The notes beneath the pieces were generated by a model. The model was not told the origin of the DNA. It did not search any database and saw only the letters and a program-made list of their open reading frames with translations. From Intrasporangiaceae bacterium (lineage in GTDB: Bacteria; Actinomycetota; Actinomycetes; Actinomycetales; Dermatophilaceae), in assembly GCA_021324575.1 (NCBI GenBank), contig JAJPIW010000013.1:42501-106500 (forward strand): 64,000 bases of DNA, read 5' to 3'. A program made the translations under genes and the position numbers. Shown one piece after another: positions 26,351 to 35,126 of this stretch. How positions within the stretch are numbered: position 1 is the first letter of the stretch; every line of letters begins with the position of its first letter.

Positions 26351-26710
26351 ATGAGTCAGACCCAGGACAGGCCGGTCAGCAAGCAGAGCGCTCGACAGCT
26401 TGCCCGACGCGCGGCGCTTGACGCACAGTCCAAGATGCGCGAGCAGCGGGTGCAGCGGGAGAAGCGGCTCAGCGCCCGTGGGGTCGAGGTCATGGTGGCG
26501 TTGGGGGAGCGCGACGAGATGGTGCGGCGGTGCGAGCAGCGAGCGGGGCAGGCGCTGCACCAGATGACGGCCGTCGAGGGCCTCGGCTTGGACGAGGCGA
26601 TCCAGTGGTGCGGGAAGGGCCTGAGCCGTCGGGAGGCGGCGCGGCTGTGCGGACTGGCCCGGGACGAGCAGTCGTCGGCCGGCGTGGCGAGCGACGACTC
26701 CGGCGACTGA
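26351..26710 (+). CDS. Small helical protein divergent from the relaxase gene
   Basis: The 119-residue protein is highly charged and helical. A long Arg/Glu/Gln segment (SKMREQRVQREKRL) is followed by a second helical part with IQWCGKGLSRREAARLCGLA, which resembles a short helix-turn-helix. The family is not recognised. Its position divergent from the relaxase, with a 238-bp gap that could contain oriT, suggests an accessory factor for the relaxosome or a regulator of transfer. AGAGGA precedes the ATG by 8 bases. The next gene starts 10 bp after its stop. Confidence 0.65.
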   Translation: MSQTQDRPVSKQSARQLARRAALDAQSKMREQRVQREKRLSARGVEVMVALGERDEMVRRCEQRAGQALHQMTAVEGLGLDEAIQWCGKGLSRREAARLCGLARDEQSSAGVASDDSGD

Positions 26711-26719
26711 GGCGCGCCC

Positions 26720-27220
26720 GTGGGTGCAAGGCGGCTGGACGAGGAAGGGTCAGCGCTGCTCAGCGCGGCGGTTGCGGATGCCGACACGGTGGCCCGGCGT
26801 GAGCGCAAGATTGTGCGGGTCGCGGGGAGCGACTGCCGGTGGTGGACCGGGGCCATCAGCGGCAGGGGGCACGGCCGGTTCTGGTTCGCGCCGGACCGGG
26901 TGATCATCGCGCATCGTTTCGGCTTCGCCCAGGTGCACGGCGTCGAGGCATTGGCCGCAACCGAGGTGCTCGGACACCGTTGCGACAACCCCCTGTGCCA
27001 GCGGGTGCACCCCGAGCACGTGGTCGCCTCGACCTATGTAGAGAACCGGCGGGAGTGGGCCATCCGCCGGGCGCTGACTGGCTCCCCGTTGGGTGACCCT
27101 CGGGGCGCGCGCCGTCGTGCGCGGGAGCTGCGGGACCTGGCGCGCAAGGATCCGCAGCTGGTCGCCGCCGACCTGCGGCGACTAACGCGGATCTTCGGCG
27201 AGCAGCTGAAACTGTGGTGA
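26720..27220 (+). CDS. HNH-like (His-Me finger) protein
   Basis: The 166-residue protein has a compact zinc/His-Me finger pattern: CRWWTGAISGRGHGRFWF, VIIAHRFGF, and LGHRCDNPLCQRVHPEHVV, followed by YVENRREWAIRRA. This resembles HNH homing-type nucleases and related DNA-binding proteins of actinobacterial plasmids and phages. The start is a GTG 10 bp after the preceding stop, so the two genes are likely cotranscribed. A strong stem-loop follows the stop. Whether it cuts DNA or only binds it cannot be told; the second catalytic Asn/His is suggestive (DNPLCQRVHP). Confidence 0.7.
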   Translation: MGARRLDEEGSALLSAAVADADTVARRERKIVRVAGSDCRWWTGAISGRGHGRFWFAPDRVIIAHRFGFAQVHGVEALAATEVLGHRCDNPLCQRVHPEHVVASTYVENRREWAIRRALTGSPLGDPRGARRRARELRDLARKDPQLVAADLRRLTRIFGEQLKLW

Positions 27221-27232
27221 TCTCGTGGGCAA

Positions 27233-27270
27233 AGCCCAGAGCGCGGCTCCTGGTCCGAGCGCTCTGGGCT
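27233..27270 (+). terminator. Stem-loop after the HNH-like gene
   Basis: AGCCCAGAGCGC (27233-27244) and GCGCTCTGGGCT (27259-27270) form a perfect 12-bp stem with a 14-base loop, 13 bases after the stop codon. There is no T-run, as is common in actinobacteria, so terminator activity is likely but not certain. Confidence 0.6.
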
Positions 27271-27421
27271 CTGTGCCGTGGGGGTCAGCCGATCGTGAGC
27301 GCGTCCCACGCCGCAGGCTTGGTGCGGCTCGGCCCGTCGAGCCTCAGCAACCGCTGGGCGCGCGCGCCGTCCGGGGCGACCTTGCTGAGCATGCGGGCGC
27401 TCCTATTTGATGGACTCGAAA

Positions 27422-27456
27422 GGTGCGCGGGTTGTCCCCTCGACAACCCGCGCACC
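27422..27456 (-). terminator. Terminator hairpin of the ParB-like gene
   Basis: GGTGCGCGGGTTGTC (27422-27436) and GACAACCCGCGCACC (27442-27456) pair perfectly over 15 bp with a 5-base loop. The hairpin lies 11 bases past the end of the minus-strand ParB-like gene, and on that strand it is followed by TTT. This fits an intrinsic terminator. Confidence 0.75.
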
Positions 27457-27467
27457 GCGATAGCGGG

Positions 27468-29072
27468 TCAGGCAGCCGGGGTTGCTACGCCAGCATCGGT
27501 CGGGGCGTCGGAGGCGTCCTCGCTCTCGGGCGAAGGCTCCGGGTCTGGGGTGTCGATACTGGCCTCGGGGGCGTCGGTGTGAGGCGCGGCTGGTGCCGGC
27601 TGCTTGGAGGGGGCGCGCCGCGCGGGCTTGGGCTTGGTCACACCTGCCGCCCGCTGCTCGACGTCGGACAGGTCGTAGCCGTTCGCGGCGATGAACGTCA
27701 GGTAGTCGGCGGTGGCGGGCATGACCCGCCGCCACGACTGGCGATCGGTGCCCTTCTCCAGGCTTGCGAGCAGGCGGCACAGGGCGATCACCTCGGCTCG
27801 ACCTTCGGTGGCCTTCTCGATCAGCGCGGTCCACCCGCTGCCGTAGCCGTAACCGCTGTGCTTCAGCCCGAACCACTCGGCAGCCAACTGCGATCCGCCG
27901 ACGCTGGCGACGACCTCGGGGTGCTCGGTCAGGACACGAGCGATGAAGGCCGACGACCCTTTGGGCGCGGTCTTGCGGCTCGCGAAGGCGGCCAGCCAGC
28001 CGCGCCGCACCGGCTCGGCGCTGTCCCAGGCCTTGTTGGAGTCGACCACGTCGCGCCGCTCGGCACGGGCCGCCTCGCGCTCCTCGGGGTTCATGTCGGC
28101 CGCCTTGGGCTTGGACGATGCGCCCCCGTGATTCCACAGGTCCACGTGCCCGGCTGCCCGCCACGTCGTGCACACGTAGTGGGGTTCGGCTTGCCGGACG
28201 CGGACCTCCTTGCCCTTCTCGTCCTTCTCCCACGCGGTGGTGACACTGAGGTAGGCCGCGTGGCCGTCGCAGTTGGCGTGGGTGGCCTTGTTGTAGGCGC
28301 GGCCTCCCTCCTTGGCGGCGAGCCGGTCCAGAGTCCGGGTGCTCTGATCGTCGTAGGCCGGTCGCTCGACGACGCGCACCCCCACGGCGTTCAGCTTCTC
28401 GGTCATGGCGGCGATCGCGGTGGCGTCCTCTCGGGCGTCGCGCAGGCGCTGGGCCGTGTGGTCGAACCCGTGGCCGTCCTTCGCGGCGACCATCAGGGCC
28501 TTCACCGCCTCGGGGTCGTCCTCGAACTCGGCCAGCGCGACGGCCTGGTCCAAGGTTAGGAAGTCCCAGCGCTGCGCGGCCTTCTGGGCCAACTCGCTAC
28601 CTGCGACAGTCAGTGCGGCGTCGACCTCGGTGCGGGGCCGAGCCGTGCGCCGCTTGATCTGCGCTGCGGTCAGCCCGAACCCGGCCAGCTGCTTGACGCC
28701 CGCGATCCGGTCGGCGGTGGTCATGGCGCTGCGGTGGTCGTTCTCGGCCATCTGGTGCACGATCCGGTCGGCGTCCTCTGGCCGGTCGACAATGACGGCC
28801 GGGATGCTGGGGCGTTTGGCCTCTACGGCGGCAAGGGTGCGCCGCTGGCCGCGCAGGACCACGAACTGGCCCTGCTCGTCGTAGTGACCGACCACGGCCT
28901 CCAGTACGCCGAGTTCACGGATGCTGGACACGAAGTCGGCGGTCAGGTTGGCCTCGCTGCGCACGTTGAGGCCGACGACGGCGGCGGCGGGGTCGATCTG
29001 GACGAGGGTGATCTGCTCGGCGCGTGCGGGTGAGTCTGCGTCTGCGGCCTGCGGCGTGGTGTTGGTGTTCAT
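27468..29072 (-). CDS. ParB/Spo0J-like nuclease-domain DNA-binding protein
   Basis: The 534-residue protein carries a ParB N-terminal domain. ITLVQIDPAAAVVGLNVR is the first strand region, VVLRGQRRTLAA is the GxRR box, and MAENDHRSAMTTADRI is the ENxxR-like arginine patch. A KorB/ParB-type helix-turn-helix (QLAGFGLTAAQIKRRT) follows. The remaining 350 residues include a Cys/His-containing middle (THANCDGHA, HYVCTTW) and a Pro/Ala-rich disordered end, longer than chromosomal ParB. No parA is in view. It may act in plasmid partition or as a transfer regulator. The start at 29072 follows AGGAG; a hairpin terminates the gene. Confidence 0.8.
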   Translation of the reverse strand: MNTNTTPQAADADSPARAEQITLVQIDPAAAVVGLNVRSEANLTADFVSSIRELGVLEAVVGHYDEQGQFVVLRGQRRTLAAVEAKRPSIPAVIVDRPEDADRIVHQMAENDHRSAMTTADRIAGVKQLAGFGLTAAQIKRRTARPRTEVDAALTVAGSELAQKAAQRWDFLTLDQAVALAEFEDDPEAVKALMVAAKDGHGFDHTAQRLRDAREDATAIAAMTEKLNAVGVRVVERPAYDDQSTRTLDRLAAKEGGRAYNKATHANCDGHAAYLSVTTAWEKDEKGKEVRVRQAEPHYVCTTWRAAGHVDLWNHGGASSKPKAADMNPEEREAARAERRDVVDSNKAWDSAEPVRRGWLAAFASRKTAPKGSSAFIARVLTEHPEVVASVGGSQLAAEWFGLKHSGYGYGSGWTALIEKATEGRAEVIALCRLLASLEKGTDRQSWRRVMPATADYLTFIAANGYDLSDVEQRAAGVTKPKPARRAPSKQPAPAAPHTDAPEASIDTPDPEPSPESEDASDAPTDAGVATPAA

Positions 29073-29341
29073 CGGTGATGCGCTCCTATCGAATAGAACG
29101 AACTGACATGGGCTATCCTCGTCGGAACCAAGGCCCGGTCGTAGAGCGTGCGGCGAGCCTGTGGACAAGGCACCGGCGACGGGTTTCGACTGTGGAAATC
29201 GGGTGCCGGCGGGTGGCCTCCCCGGCACTCCCGCCGCGTCCTGGCAGAGCCCGTGCGCTGCCGCGCCAGCCGACAAGGACAACGGCGCGGGCGACCGGGA
29301 ATGACGAGCGGGTGGGTGTTAGGAAGCGAAGGAGGAGCACC

Positions 29342-29779
29342 ATGGCGAAGACCGTCGAGGACACGATCTCGACGGGTGCCTACTGGGACCCGGACACCTG
29401 GCAGTTGGCGCGGGCGGCATACGTGGCCGACCTGGACAACGACCCGAACGCCCCAGATGCGTTCATCGGCTGGATCCACCGGGCCATCGAGCAGCACGCC
29501 GATCGCGGGGTCCGCGGCCGCGCACGCCTGCGACCTGAGCACTCGCCGACCGGTGACGGCCGGCGCGGGTTCAACCGGCACCACCCGCTTCGAGCGAGCA
29601 CCAGGTCCGCGCTCGAGCAGGCGATCGTCGAGGACCGCCGGACCGGTGGCGTGGTGCTGAGCCGGTCGGGCTTCCTGCGGGAAGCCGTCGTGGTCGCAGT
29701 CGACGCCTCGAGACGCCGGGCGGGTGGCGAGCTGACGATGGTGGCCGGTCGGCTGCCCAACCACCCGGTTCGCAGCTGA
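29342..29779 (+). CDS. Small plasmid protein, possible partition or copy-control factor
   Basis: The 145-residue protein is not assigned to a known family. Its N-terminal half (TISTGAYWDPDTWQLARAAY, then DAFIGWIHRAIEQHADRG) is helical. The second half holds FNRHHPLRASTRSALEQAI and GGVVLSRSGFLREAVVVAV, which resembles a ribbon-helix-helix-type DNA-binding element. AAGGAGGAG precedes the ATG. It is divergent from the ParB-like gene across a 269-bp region that must hold both promoters. The arrangement suggests plasmid maintenance, but this is inference. Confidence 0.6.
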   Translation: MAKTVEDTISTGAYWDPDTWQLARAAYVADLDNDPNAPDAFIGWIHRAIEQHADRGVRGRARLRPEHSPTGDGRRGFNRHHPLRASTRSALEQAIVEDRRTGGVVLSRSGFLREAVVVAVDASRRRAGGELTMVAGRLPNHPVRS

Positions 29780-30005
29780 TGACGCTCACTCGGCGACCGA
29801 GGCCGAATGGCGGTCAGCCGGCCGAGGAGACGTCGACGCCGCCGTCGTGGACGATGACCTTCACGGGGGTGGGTAGTCCACGTGGCCGTCATGGCATCTC
29901 ACCCAAGGGGCGCCTGTCCACTACGCCAACGATGACCTGGCGGGCACCCCTGGCCAGTGCGCTCCGCGACCATTCAGCGGCCAGCGAGCCCGGCCAGGTC
30001 CATGC

Positions 30006-30959
30006 TCACGAACCCCGGCGCGCCGATAGCCCGACGTTTGCGCCCCGAGGCTGCACCGTCCCGTACCCGGCGACCTTCTCAAGGCCGGTGGATCGGCGCA
30101 GACGCTGCGAACCGGTGGCGTCGACCGGCATCGATTCCTCACGCTCGGAGGACCCTGGTCGGGTGCCGGGGCGACCAGCTGAGATCTCCTGCCGGTGACG
30201 AAGTCGCAACACCGTTCGGGGCGAGACCCCGATCGCCTCCGCGATCTCGCGGTCGGAAGACCCACCCGTCGAGAGCCCGCGGGCCGCTGCGACCCGCTCA
30301 TCCTGAGTTAGTTGCAGATCGGTATCGCACCATGCCCCGGCGGACCCGCCAGCCACCACCCGGTCCACCACGACCCAGTCCACGGCGGCTTCCACCGGCC
30401 CGCCGCGCTGAGGCGTCGCCCGCGGGTTGTCGATCCTCTCGTCGTCCCACGCCAGCGGTGGGAGATAGCCGCGGGCCGCAGCCCGGTCCCGAGCAGCCTG
30501 GGACGGGCCGAGGGTCATGCTCAGGCGGTCGTAGACGTCCCGCACCTGCCGCCAACCCTCGACGCTGATCAGGTCGCGCGATCGGGTAACGAGCTGACCG
30601 GTGGGGACACCCTCGGCCTGCAGGTCCGTCTTACGCCACCCGAGGGCCATCAACGCCTGCACCCGACGCACGGCCCCCACGCTGGGCACGCTCCCGCAGG
30701 CCCGGGCATACACGTCGTTCAGCGTCAACGACGCGATCCGGGCCGCGGTCCGCCGCTGCACCTGTTCATGGCGGCCGTCAATGATGTGAGCCACGGCGGT
30801 GTCGCTCAGGCCGCTGGCCCGCGCGATCGCCCGGACCGGGACGCGCGCGTCGACAAGCTGCTGGAGCTTGGCACGTGTGTCGGTTGCGGGGACATAGCGC
30901 CTGCGGCCTTGGGCCCGGTCACGGGCGTACCCGACTTCCCATGCCTTGTTGTAGCTCAT
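30006..30959 (-). CDS. Helix-turn-helix DNA-binding protein
   Basis: The 317-residue protein contains two recognisable helix-turn-helix units. The first is near residues 45-65 (PVRAIARASGLSDTAVAHII). The second is near 240-260 (SSDREIAEAIGVSPRTVLRL, followed by RHRQEIS). Between them is a helical region with GWRKTDLQAEGVP. Proteins of this layout occur in actinobacterial phages and plasmids as regulators of unknown target. The last 60 residues are basic and disordered. The start at 30959 is preceded by AGGA. It is convergent with the preceding small plasmid gene. Confidence 0.7.
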   Translation of the reverse strand: MSYNKAWEVGYARDRAQGRRRYVPATDTRAKLQQLVDARVPVRAIARASGLSDTAVAHIIDGRHEQVQRRTAARIASLTLNDVYARACGSVPSVGAVRRVQALMALGWRKTDLQAEGVPTGQLVTRSRDLISVEGWRQVRDVYDRLSMTLGPSQAARDRAAARGYLPPLAWDDERIDNPRATPQRGGPVEAAVDWVVVDRVVAGGSAGAWCDTDLQLTQDERVAAARGLSTGGSSDREIAEAIGVSPRTVLRLRHRQEISAGRPGTRPGSSEREESMPVDATGSQRLRRSTGLEKVAGYGTVQPRGANVGLSARRGS

Positions 30960-31185
30960 CGGTCGGTCCTGACGCGTTGGGCAGCGGGCTATCCCGGGCT
31001 CGGCGACCAAAGCCGTGGAGGCTGGCCCGGGTGGACAGCGATGACGGGCCGGCGGGGCTGTCCACCCGGGCGCTGGGCGATGTCTTTGGGCAGTGACAGG
31101 GCGCCACCGGGACAGGCTTTCCCTACCCTTTGCAGGCTGAGAGTCAGGGGCGTCATTTCCCGGCTGAACGGAGAGGAAGCGCACG

Positions 31186-31569
31186 ATGGTCGCGTTGACG
31201 AGCGAATCGGTGCTGGAGCCGAGGGTCTTGGTGCGACTGCGACACCAGCGCGTGGCCTCGCTGGCTTCCGCCGAGGTGCTCCGACGAACCCGGCACCCCC
31301 GGGCGGCGCAGCAGCTACTGGCCGCCGCCGAAGATCTCGCTGCAGAGATCAACTCCGTTGAGGCGGGCGGCGATCCACGGCATCGTGCCTGTCTTCTGTG
31401 CGGCTGTACGCAGGAGCGTGCCTGCCTCGGCGGGTGTGTCTGGGTGGGCGCTCCGACGGGCGTCGACCTGTGCAGCCGGTGCGCGGCGCTGGTTGATCCC
31501 AGGAACGCACCGGCAGGGTGCGCCGGCGACTTGAGGTACGTCCTGGACCCGGACGAGGCGGGGCTGTGA
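31186..31569 (+). CDS. Cys-rich, putative zinc-binding plasmid protein
   Basis: The 127-residue protein has an N-terminal helical part and a Cys-rich C-terminal part: CLLCGC, ACLGGCVW and DLCSRC. The six or seven cysteines in this spacing suggest one or two zinc sites. The CLLCGCTQERACLGGCVWV signature recurs in small proteins of actinobacterial mobile elements, but no function is known to me. AGAGGAAG lies 8 bases before the ATG. The gene is convergent with the M48-like gene. Confidence 0.7.
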   Translation: MVALTSESVLEPRVLVRLRHQRVASLASAEVLRRTRHPRAAQQLLAAAEDLAAEINSVEAGGDPRHRACLLCGCTQERACLGGCVWVGAPTGVDLCSRCAALVDPRNAPAGCAGDLRYVLDPDEAGL

Positions 31570-31715
31570 TGAATGCGCTCGGCCGCCATGGGGGGAAGCA
31601 GTCCCAAGCCGCCCGGCGCGCCCGAAGCTCACCCGGCACAGCGATGAACAGCGTAGGAACGGGCCGCGCGGCCCTGCGACCCCAACTGTGTGACGGGCCG
31701 CGGCTTTGAACGGGC

Positions 31716-32573
31716 CTACGGCCGGGAGGCCACGACGGCGAGCTGGGGCCGCTGCACGGGGCCGGTCAGCGCATGGACGCGTTCGTGCACCAGCGGTGAG
31801 CTCGAGCAGCGCAGCAGGAAACGGGACAGGGCCTCAGCGAGCCCAGCCCCGCGCACCTGCTCGTCGCCGACCTCGCGAATGGTGGCGGCCCAGGCCCGCT
31901 CCCAGACGCGCACAAGGTAGGGCAATCCCCCCACGAGGGCGATCACGGCGGCCACGAGCCACTGTCGCGCCGCTGCCGCCTGCACTGCGCCGATCATCGC
32001 CAAGATGAACCGTGCCTTCCAGGTCCATCGCACCAGCGGCAACCATCGACAAGCCCGCGACACGCCCTCGGCGACTCCACGGATGGCCTGCCACGGCAGC
32101 GTCCAGAACTCCAGCGCCGGATCGGAACGCACGGCGCCGCTGAGCACGACGCCGGCACCGTGGCAAAGGACCGCGGCCGCCTGCTCGACGGGCAGGTGCC
32201 GGTCCCGGATCGCGGCCACCAAGCCGGCTGAGACCACGACGGTCCGCCGGCCAACTCCCAGGGCCGTGATCGGCACGACACCATCGCGCACTCGGAGTCG
32301 AAGCGCGCCCATGTCGACTCCGTGCTGGCACAGCAGCGCCACGGCGGGTGCCAGTGCCGCAGCCTCGGCCGAGCTGAGGTCACGGGCACGAAACAGGACC
32401 AGGACCGCCGACCCCTCACCGGCCCCGAGAAGCAGCGCCACCATGATGGCCAGACCTCCCACGAACACCGCGAGCCCCACAGTGGCGGGCAGCACCGCGC
32501 CCACCACCACCGTCAGCACCATGCTCACCACGACCGCGGGTCCGTACGCGAGCACCTTCCTTGTCATGACCAT
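31716..32573 (-). CDS. M48-like membrane protein with degenerate metal site
   Basis: The 285-residue protein has two N-terminal transmembrane helices and two more near residues 195-230. The layout is that of M48 (HtpX/BlaR1-like) peptidases. The central segment VEQAAAVLCHGAGVVLSGAV occupies the place of the HExxH zinc motif, but the Glu and second His are missing, so proteolysis is unlikely. VGDEQVRGAGLAEAL matches the usual third-ligand region (E-x-x-AD) only loosely. The start at 32573 is backed by a perfect AGGAGGT seven bases upstream. It may be an inactive regulator or membrane component of the mobile element. Confidence 0.65.
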   Translation of the reverse strand: MVMTRKVLAYGPAVVVSMVLTVVVGAVLPATVGLAVFVGGLAIMVALLLGAGEGSAVLVLFRARDLSSAEAAALAPAVALLCQHGVDMGALRLRVRDGVVPITALGVGRRTVVVSAGLVAAIRDRHLPVEQAAAVLCHGAGVVLSGAVRSDPALEFWTLPWQAIRGVAEGVSRACRWLPLVRWTWKARFILAMIGAVQAAAARQWLVAAVIALVGGLPYLVRVWERAWAATIREVGDEQVRGAGLAEALSRFLLRCSSSPLVHERVHALTGPVQRPQLAVVASRP

Positions 32574-32803
32574 CACCCTTACCTCCTGCACGAGCCGAGG
32601 GGTTACTACTGCGAACACCTCGACTGCGGGCGGCGCTGACCTCCAGAGGGGCACCGGTGGCCATTGGGCCTACGAGCGCAGTGTCGTCCCCAGCTACGAC
32701 ACCCCGATGGCCCCATGCACAGGCTCCGGAGGAGACCTGACGCGCCCAGGCGGGATCTGAGTGGATTGGGTTGCACACCTGTCACGAACCAAAGGAGACC
32801 CCG

Positions 32804-33154
32804 ATGATGAGCGCCGACCAACGCCCCACCGACCCGGACGCCGCCAACAGCCTGGGCACGGTTGCCCGACTGCTCGCGCGCGCCTCGGACCTGGCCTGGG
32901 ACCAGGCCGCGACCAATCCGGACCCAGTTCTGCGCTTGCTGGGACTCGGTCTGGACCTGGCCACGTCCCAGGCACTCGAGTTGCTGCCCGCGGGCACCGA
33001 CGCCGATCAGCCCGCACCGGCCGAGACCGACCCGCTGAAGTTGCTGCGCGCCGCCGAAGAGCTCACCCGGTTGTACCGCATCGAGGATTTCCCGCCCGGA
33101 ACCTCGCACCTGATCGCCACGATCTGCGACCTGCTCAACGAGCACGCGCCGTGA
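32804..33154 (+). CDS. Small acidic protein, first gene of a two-gene unit
   Basis: The 116-residue protein is acidic and helical (ARLLARASDLAWDQAATNPD, later LLRAAEELTRLYRIEDF), with a Pro/Ala linker in the middle. I do not recognise a family. AAAGGAG precedes two adjacent ATG codons; the first (32804) is used. Its stop overlaps the start of the next gene in a GTGA arrangement, so both are translated together and probably act together. Confidence 0.65.
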   Translation: MMSADQRPTDPDAANSLGTVARLLARASDLAWDQAATNPDPVLRLLGLGLDLATSQALELLPAGTDADQPAPAETDPLKLLRAAEELTRLYRIEDFPPGTSHLIATICDLLNEHAP

Positions 33155-34647
33155 CGGGCCGGGACAAGCGCAGTGTCGGCGAACTCCTGCTCGAGTCCGA
33201 CCACATGGCCAGGTCGATCCTGATGGACGTCGACGAGATGGACGCCGCGATGATGCTGCGCACCTGGGGCGAGGTCGTCCAAGCTGCCGGCGAGCTCTGG
33301 CAGGCCCTGCCGCCGGTGACCCCTCCCCAGCCGCTCACCGGTGAGCACCTTCCCGACTCCACAGACCTCGCCATCCAACAGCTCGCCGCGAGGAGCGAAG
33401 CGATGCATCGCACCGGACGCGGGCGGGCGTGGCCAGGAGACGGGCCCGCAGACGAGCGCCTCCTGCGCATCGCGGAGAGCTTCGCCCGCGCAGCCGACCT
33501 GATCAGCAGGCACGCCACTGCCTCGCCACCACTGAGCGAGCCCGAACAGCGCGACCTGCAGGCCGCCAGGACCAGGATCATGCACACCCTCTACATCGGC
33601 TCCCACGGGGTCGCCGTCGCTGTCGGCCAGCGGGCGCGCGAACTAGAGATGAAGATGGCCGCCCGAGGCGCTCTGACCAGCGGGGACTCGCTTCGGCACT
33701 CCCGCGCCGCACATGCCCGGCTAACCGCGTTCGAACAGCACGCCGGCGCCGTCCTCAAAGGCACCTACCCCCGCGCACTGGCGGGGGAACACCGAGAGCC
33801 ACCCGCCGCAACCCGGCTCGCTCACGCTTTGGCCAGCTGGGACATCCAGGCACACCGCACTCTCACTCGCCGGCTCAACACCGCCGACCTCATGCTCACC
33901 GCCCGCACCCAATCCGTGGTGCTCGCCGCCTGCACCACCCTGACGCGCGTCGCCGCAGACGTCGGACAGCTCGACCGGCAGCAGTACACGACCCGCCTCT
34001 CCCCGGCTGTCGAGACAAGCCAAGAACGGTGGGAGACCATGGCCCGCCTCTGGAAAGACCTCACGCCACCGCACTCACGCCGCGTCGACACCGACCTCGC
34101 GCGCGCAGCACTAGAGACCCGGGCCGCGGTGCACGAACTCATCAGCGACGGCACAACCATCGCCCACGCCTCGGCCATCGCCCAAAGAACCGACCTGAGC
34201 CGGATCGGCCGACTCACCCAGCAGGTCTTAGCCACCAACCTCGACCTCGCGCACGCCACCCATGACGCCACCACGAACCCCGAACTGACCGGAGCCGCAC
34301 GTGCCGTCAACGCGCTGGCGATTGCCACGCGGCGGCACGACCCACGAGACGTCCAGACCCGTGACGACAGCCCCCTCGCGGCCTGGGTCACGCCACGCGA
34401 CCTCCTCGCCAACAGAGCCGTCCCCCTGCCCGACCACGTCCGCTCCAGCCTCACGGCGGCCGCCGGCAGCCTCGTCGACGCCAACATGACAGCGATGAGC
34501 GCTGCAGCGTCCCTCGACCACGTGTCCGCGCAGGACAGCCAGACCAGGCAGAATGGTGAACCAAGCGCGCGTCGTGGTCGGGCTCTTCAAGACCGGCTGC
34601 CGAACAGCATGTCGACGGGCCGTCCCGCCTCGCGCTGCGAGAGATGA
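33151..34647 (+). CDS. Large helical plasmid protein of unknown function
   Basis: The 498-residue protein is almost entirely predicted helical and Ala/Arg/Leu/Thr-rich, with no transmembrane segment or catalytic motif that I can see. Representative segments are DEMDAAMMLRTWGEVVQAAG and RVAADVGQLDRQQYTTRL. It overlaps the upstream gene by four bases. Proteins of this kind occur at the edge of actinobacterial conjugative elements, but their job is not known to me. The last 25 residues are basic and probably disordered. It is the last mobile-element gene before the core-type etf genes. Confidence 0.65.
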   Translation: MTGRDKRSVGELLLESDHMARSILMDVDEMDAAMMLRTWGEVVQAAGELWQALPPVTPPQPLTGEHLPDSTDLAIQQLAARSEAMHRTGRGRAWPGDGPADERLLRIAESFARAADLISRHATASPPLSEPEQRDLQAARTRIMHTLYIGSHGVAVAVGQRARELEMKMAARGALTSGDSLRHSRAAHARLTAFEQHAGAVLKGTYPRALAGEHREPPAATRLAHALASWDIQAHRTLTRRLNTADLMLTARTQSVVLAACTTLTRVAADVGQLDRQQYTTRLSPAVETSQERWETMARLWKDLTPPHSRRVDTDLARAALETRAAVHELISDGTTIAHASAIAQRTDLSRIGRLTQQVLATNLDLAHATHDATTNPELTGAARAVNALAIATRRHDPRDVQTRDDSPLAAWVTPRDLLANRAVPLPDHVRSSLTAAAGSLVDANMTAMSAAASLDHVSAQDSQTRQNGEPSARRGRALQDRLPNSMSTGRPASRCER

Positions 34648-35126
34648 CATCAGTAGCGGGTCAAGCAGTTTGATCCCGTGCGACGCGCCAAGTCGGCTGC
34701 TGGGAACGTCCTGCCGTGCGGCGAGCGGGTGGCGTGCATGTCTTCCAAACTCAAACTGGGGTGCGAAACCTTGGTCCACCGGATGCGACGCTCTCTCGGT
34801 CTTGGATCACGCCCGCTGGGAGGCGATCGCGGTGAGGCTTTGCTCGCACGGTCATCGCCCACCTCGCTGCCGGCGGGATCGGTCTTCGAGGATAAAAGGA
34901 AGCATCATGGTGCATCGCGAGACTGCCCGCGTGAATCGGCGCGAAGGCCTCAGGCTCCGACTCCGGGGCTCGTGCCGTGTCCGCATGGAGGGTCTGGGAC
35001 ACATTGACTGGTAGTTCTCACAAGATCTAGCGCTTCCCGCCAGCAATTCTCCGATGCACGGGCGGCCCAGCGTCGAACACAGTGACGTGACCACTACGAC
35101 AACAGATGGAACAGGACGATCAACGC
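34648..35126. other. Boundary region between mobile-element genes and etfB
   Basis: These 479 bases separate element-type genes from strongly codon-biased metabolic genes. No convincing gene is present. A 35-codon frame at 34907-35014 has an AAAGGAAG ribosome-binding-like sequence in front of its ATG but no family resemblance. I see no tRNA gene or obvious attachment-site repeat. The promoter of etfBA should lie near the right end. Confidence 0.4.

Noticed and set aside
31110..31185. Riboswitch (TPP type) upstream of the Cys-rich gene
   Set aside because: A GGCTGAGAG word is present, but the remaining conserved TPP elements and stem arrangement are missing and the downstream gene is not thiamine-related.
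34553..35014. A 153-codon plus-strand frame between the element and etfB
   Set aside because: It overlaps the end of the 498-aa plasmid protein gene and is rich in Arg/Cys/Ser without a pattern. Only its last 35 codons have a ribosome-binding-like sequence, which is too little to call a gene.
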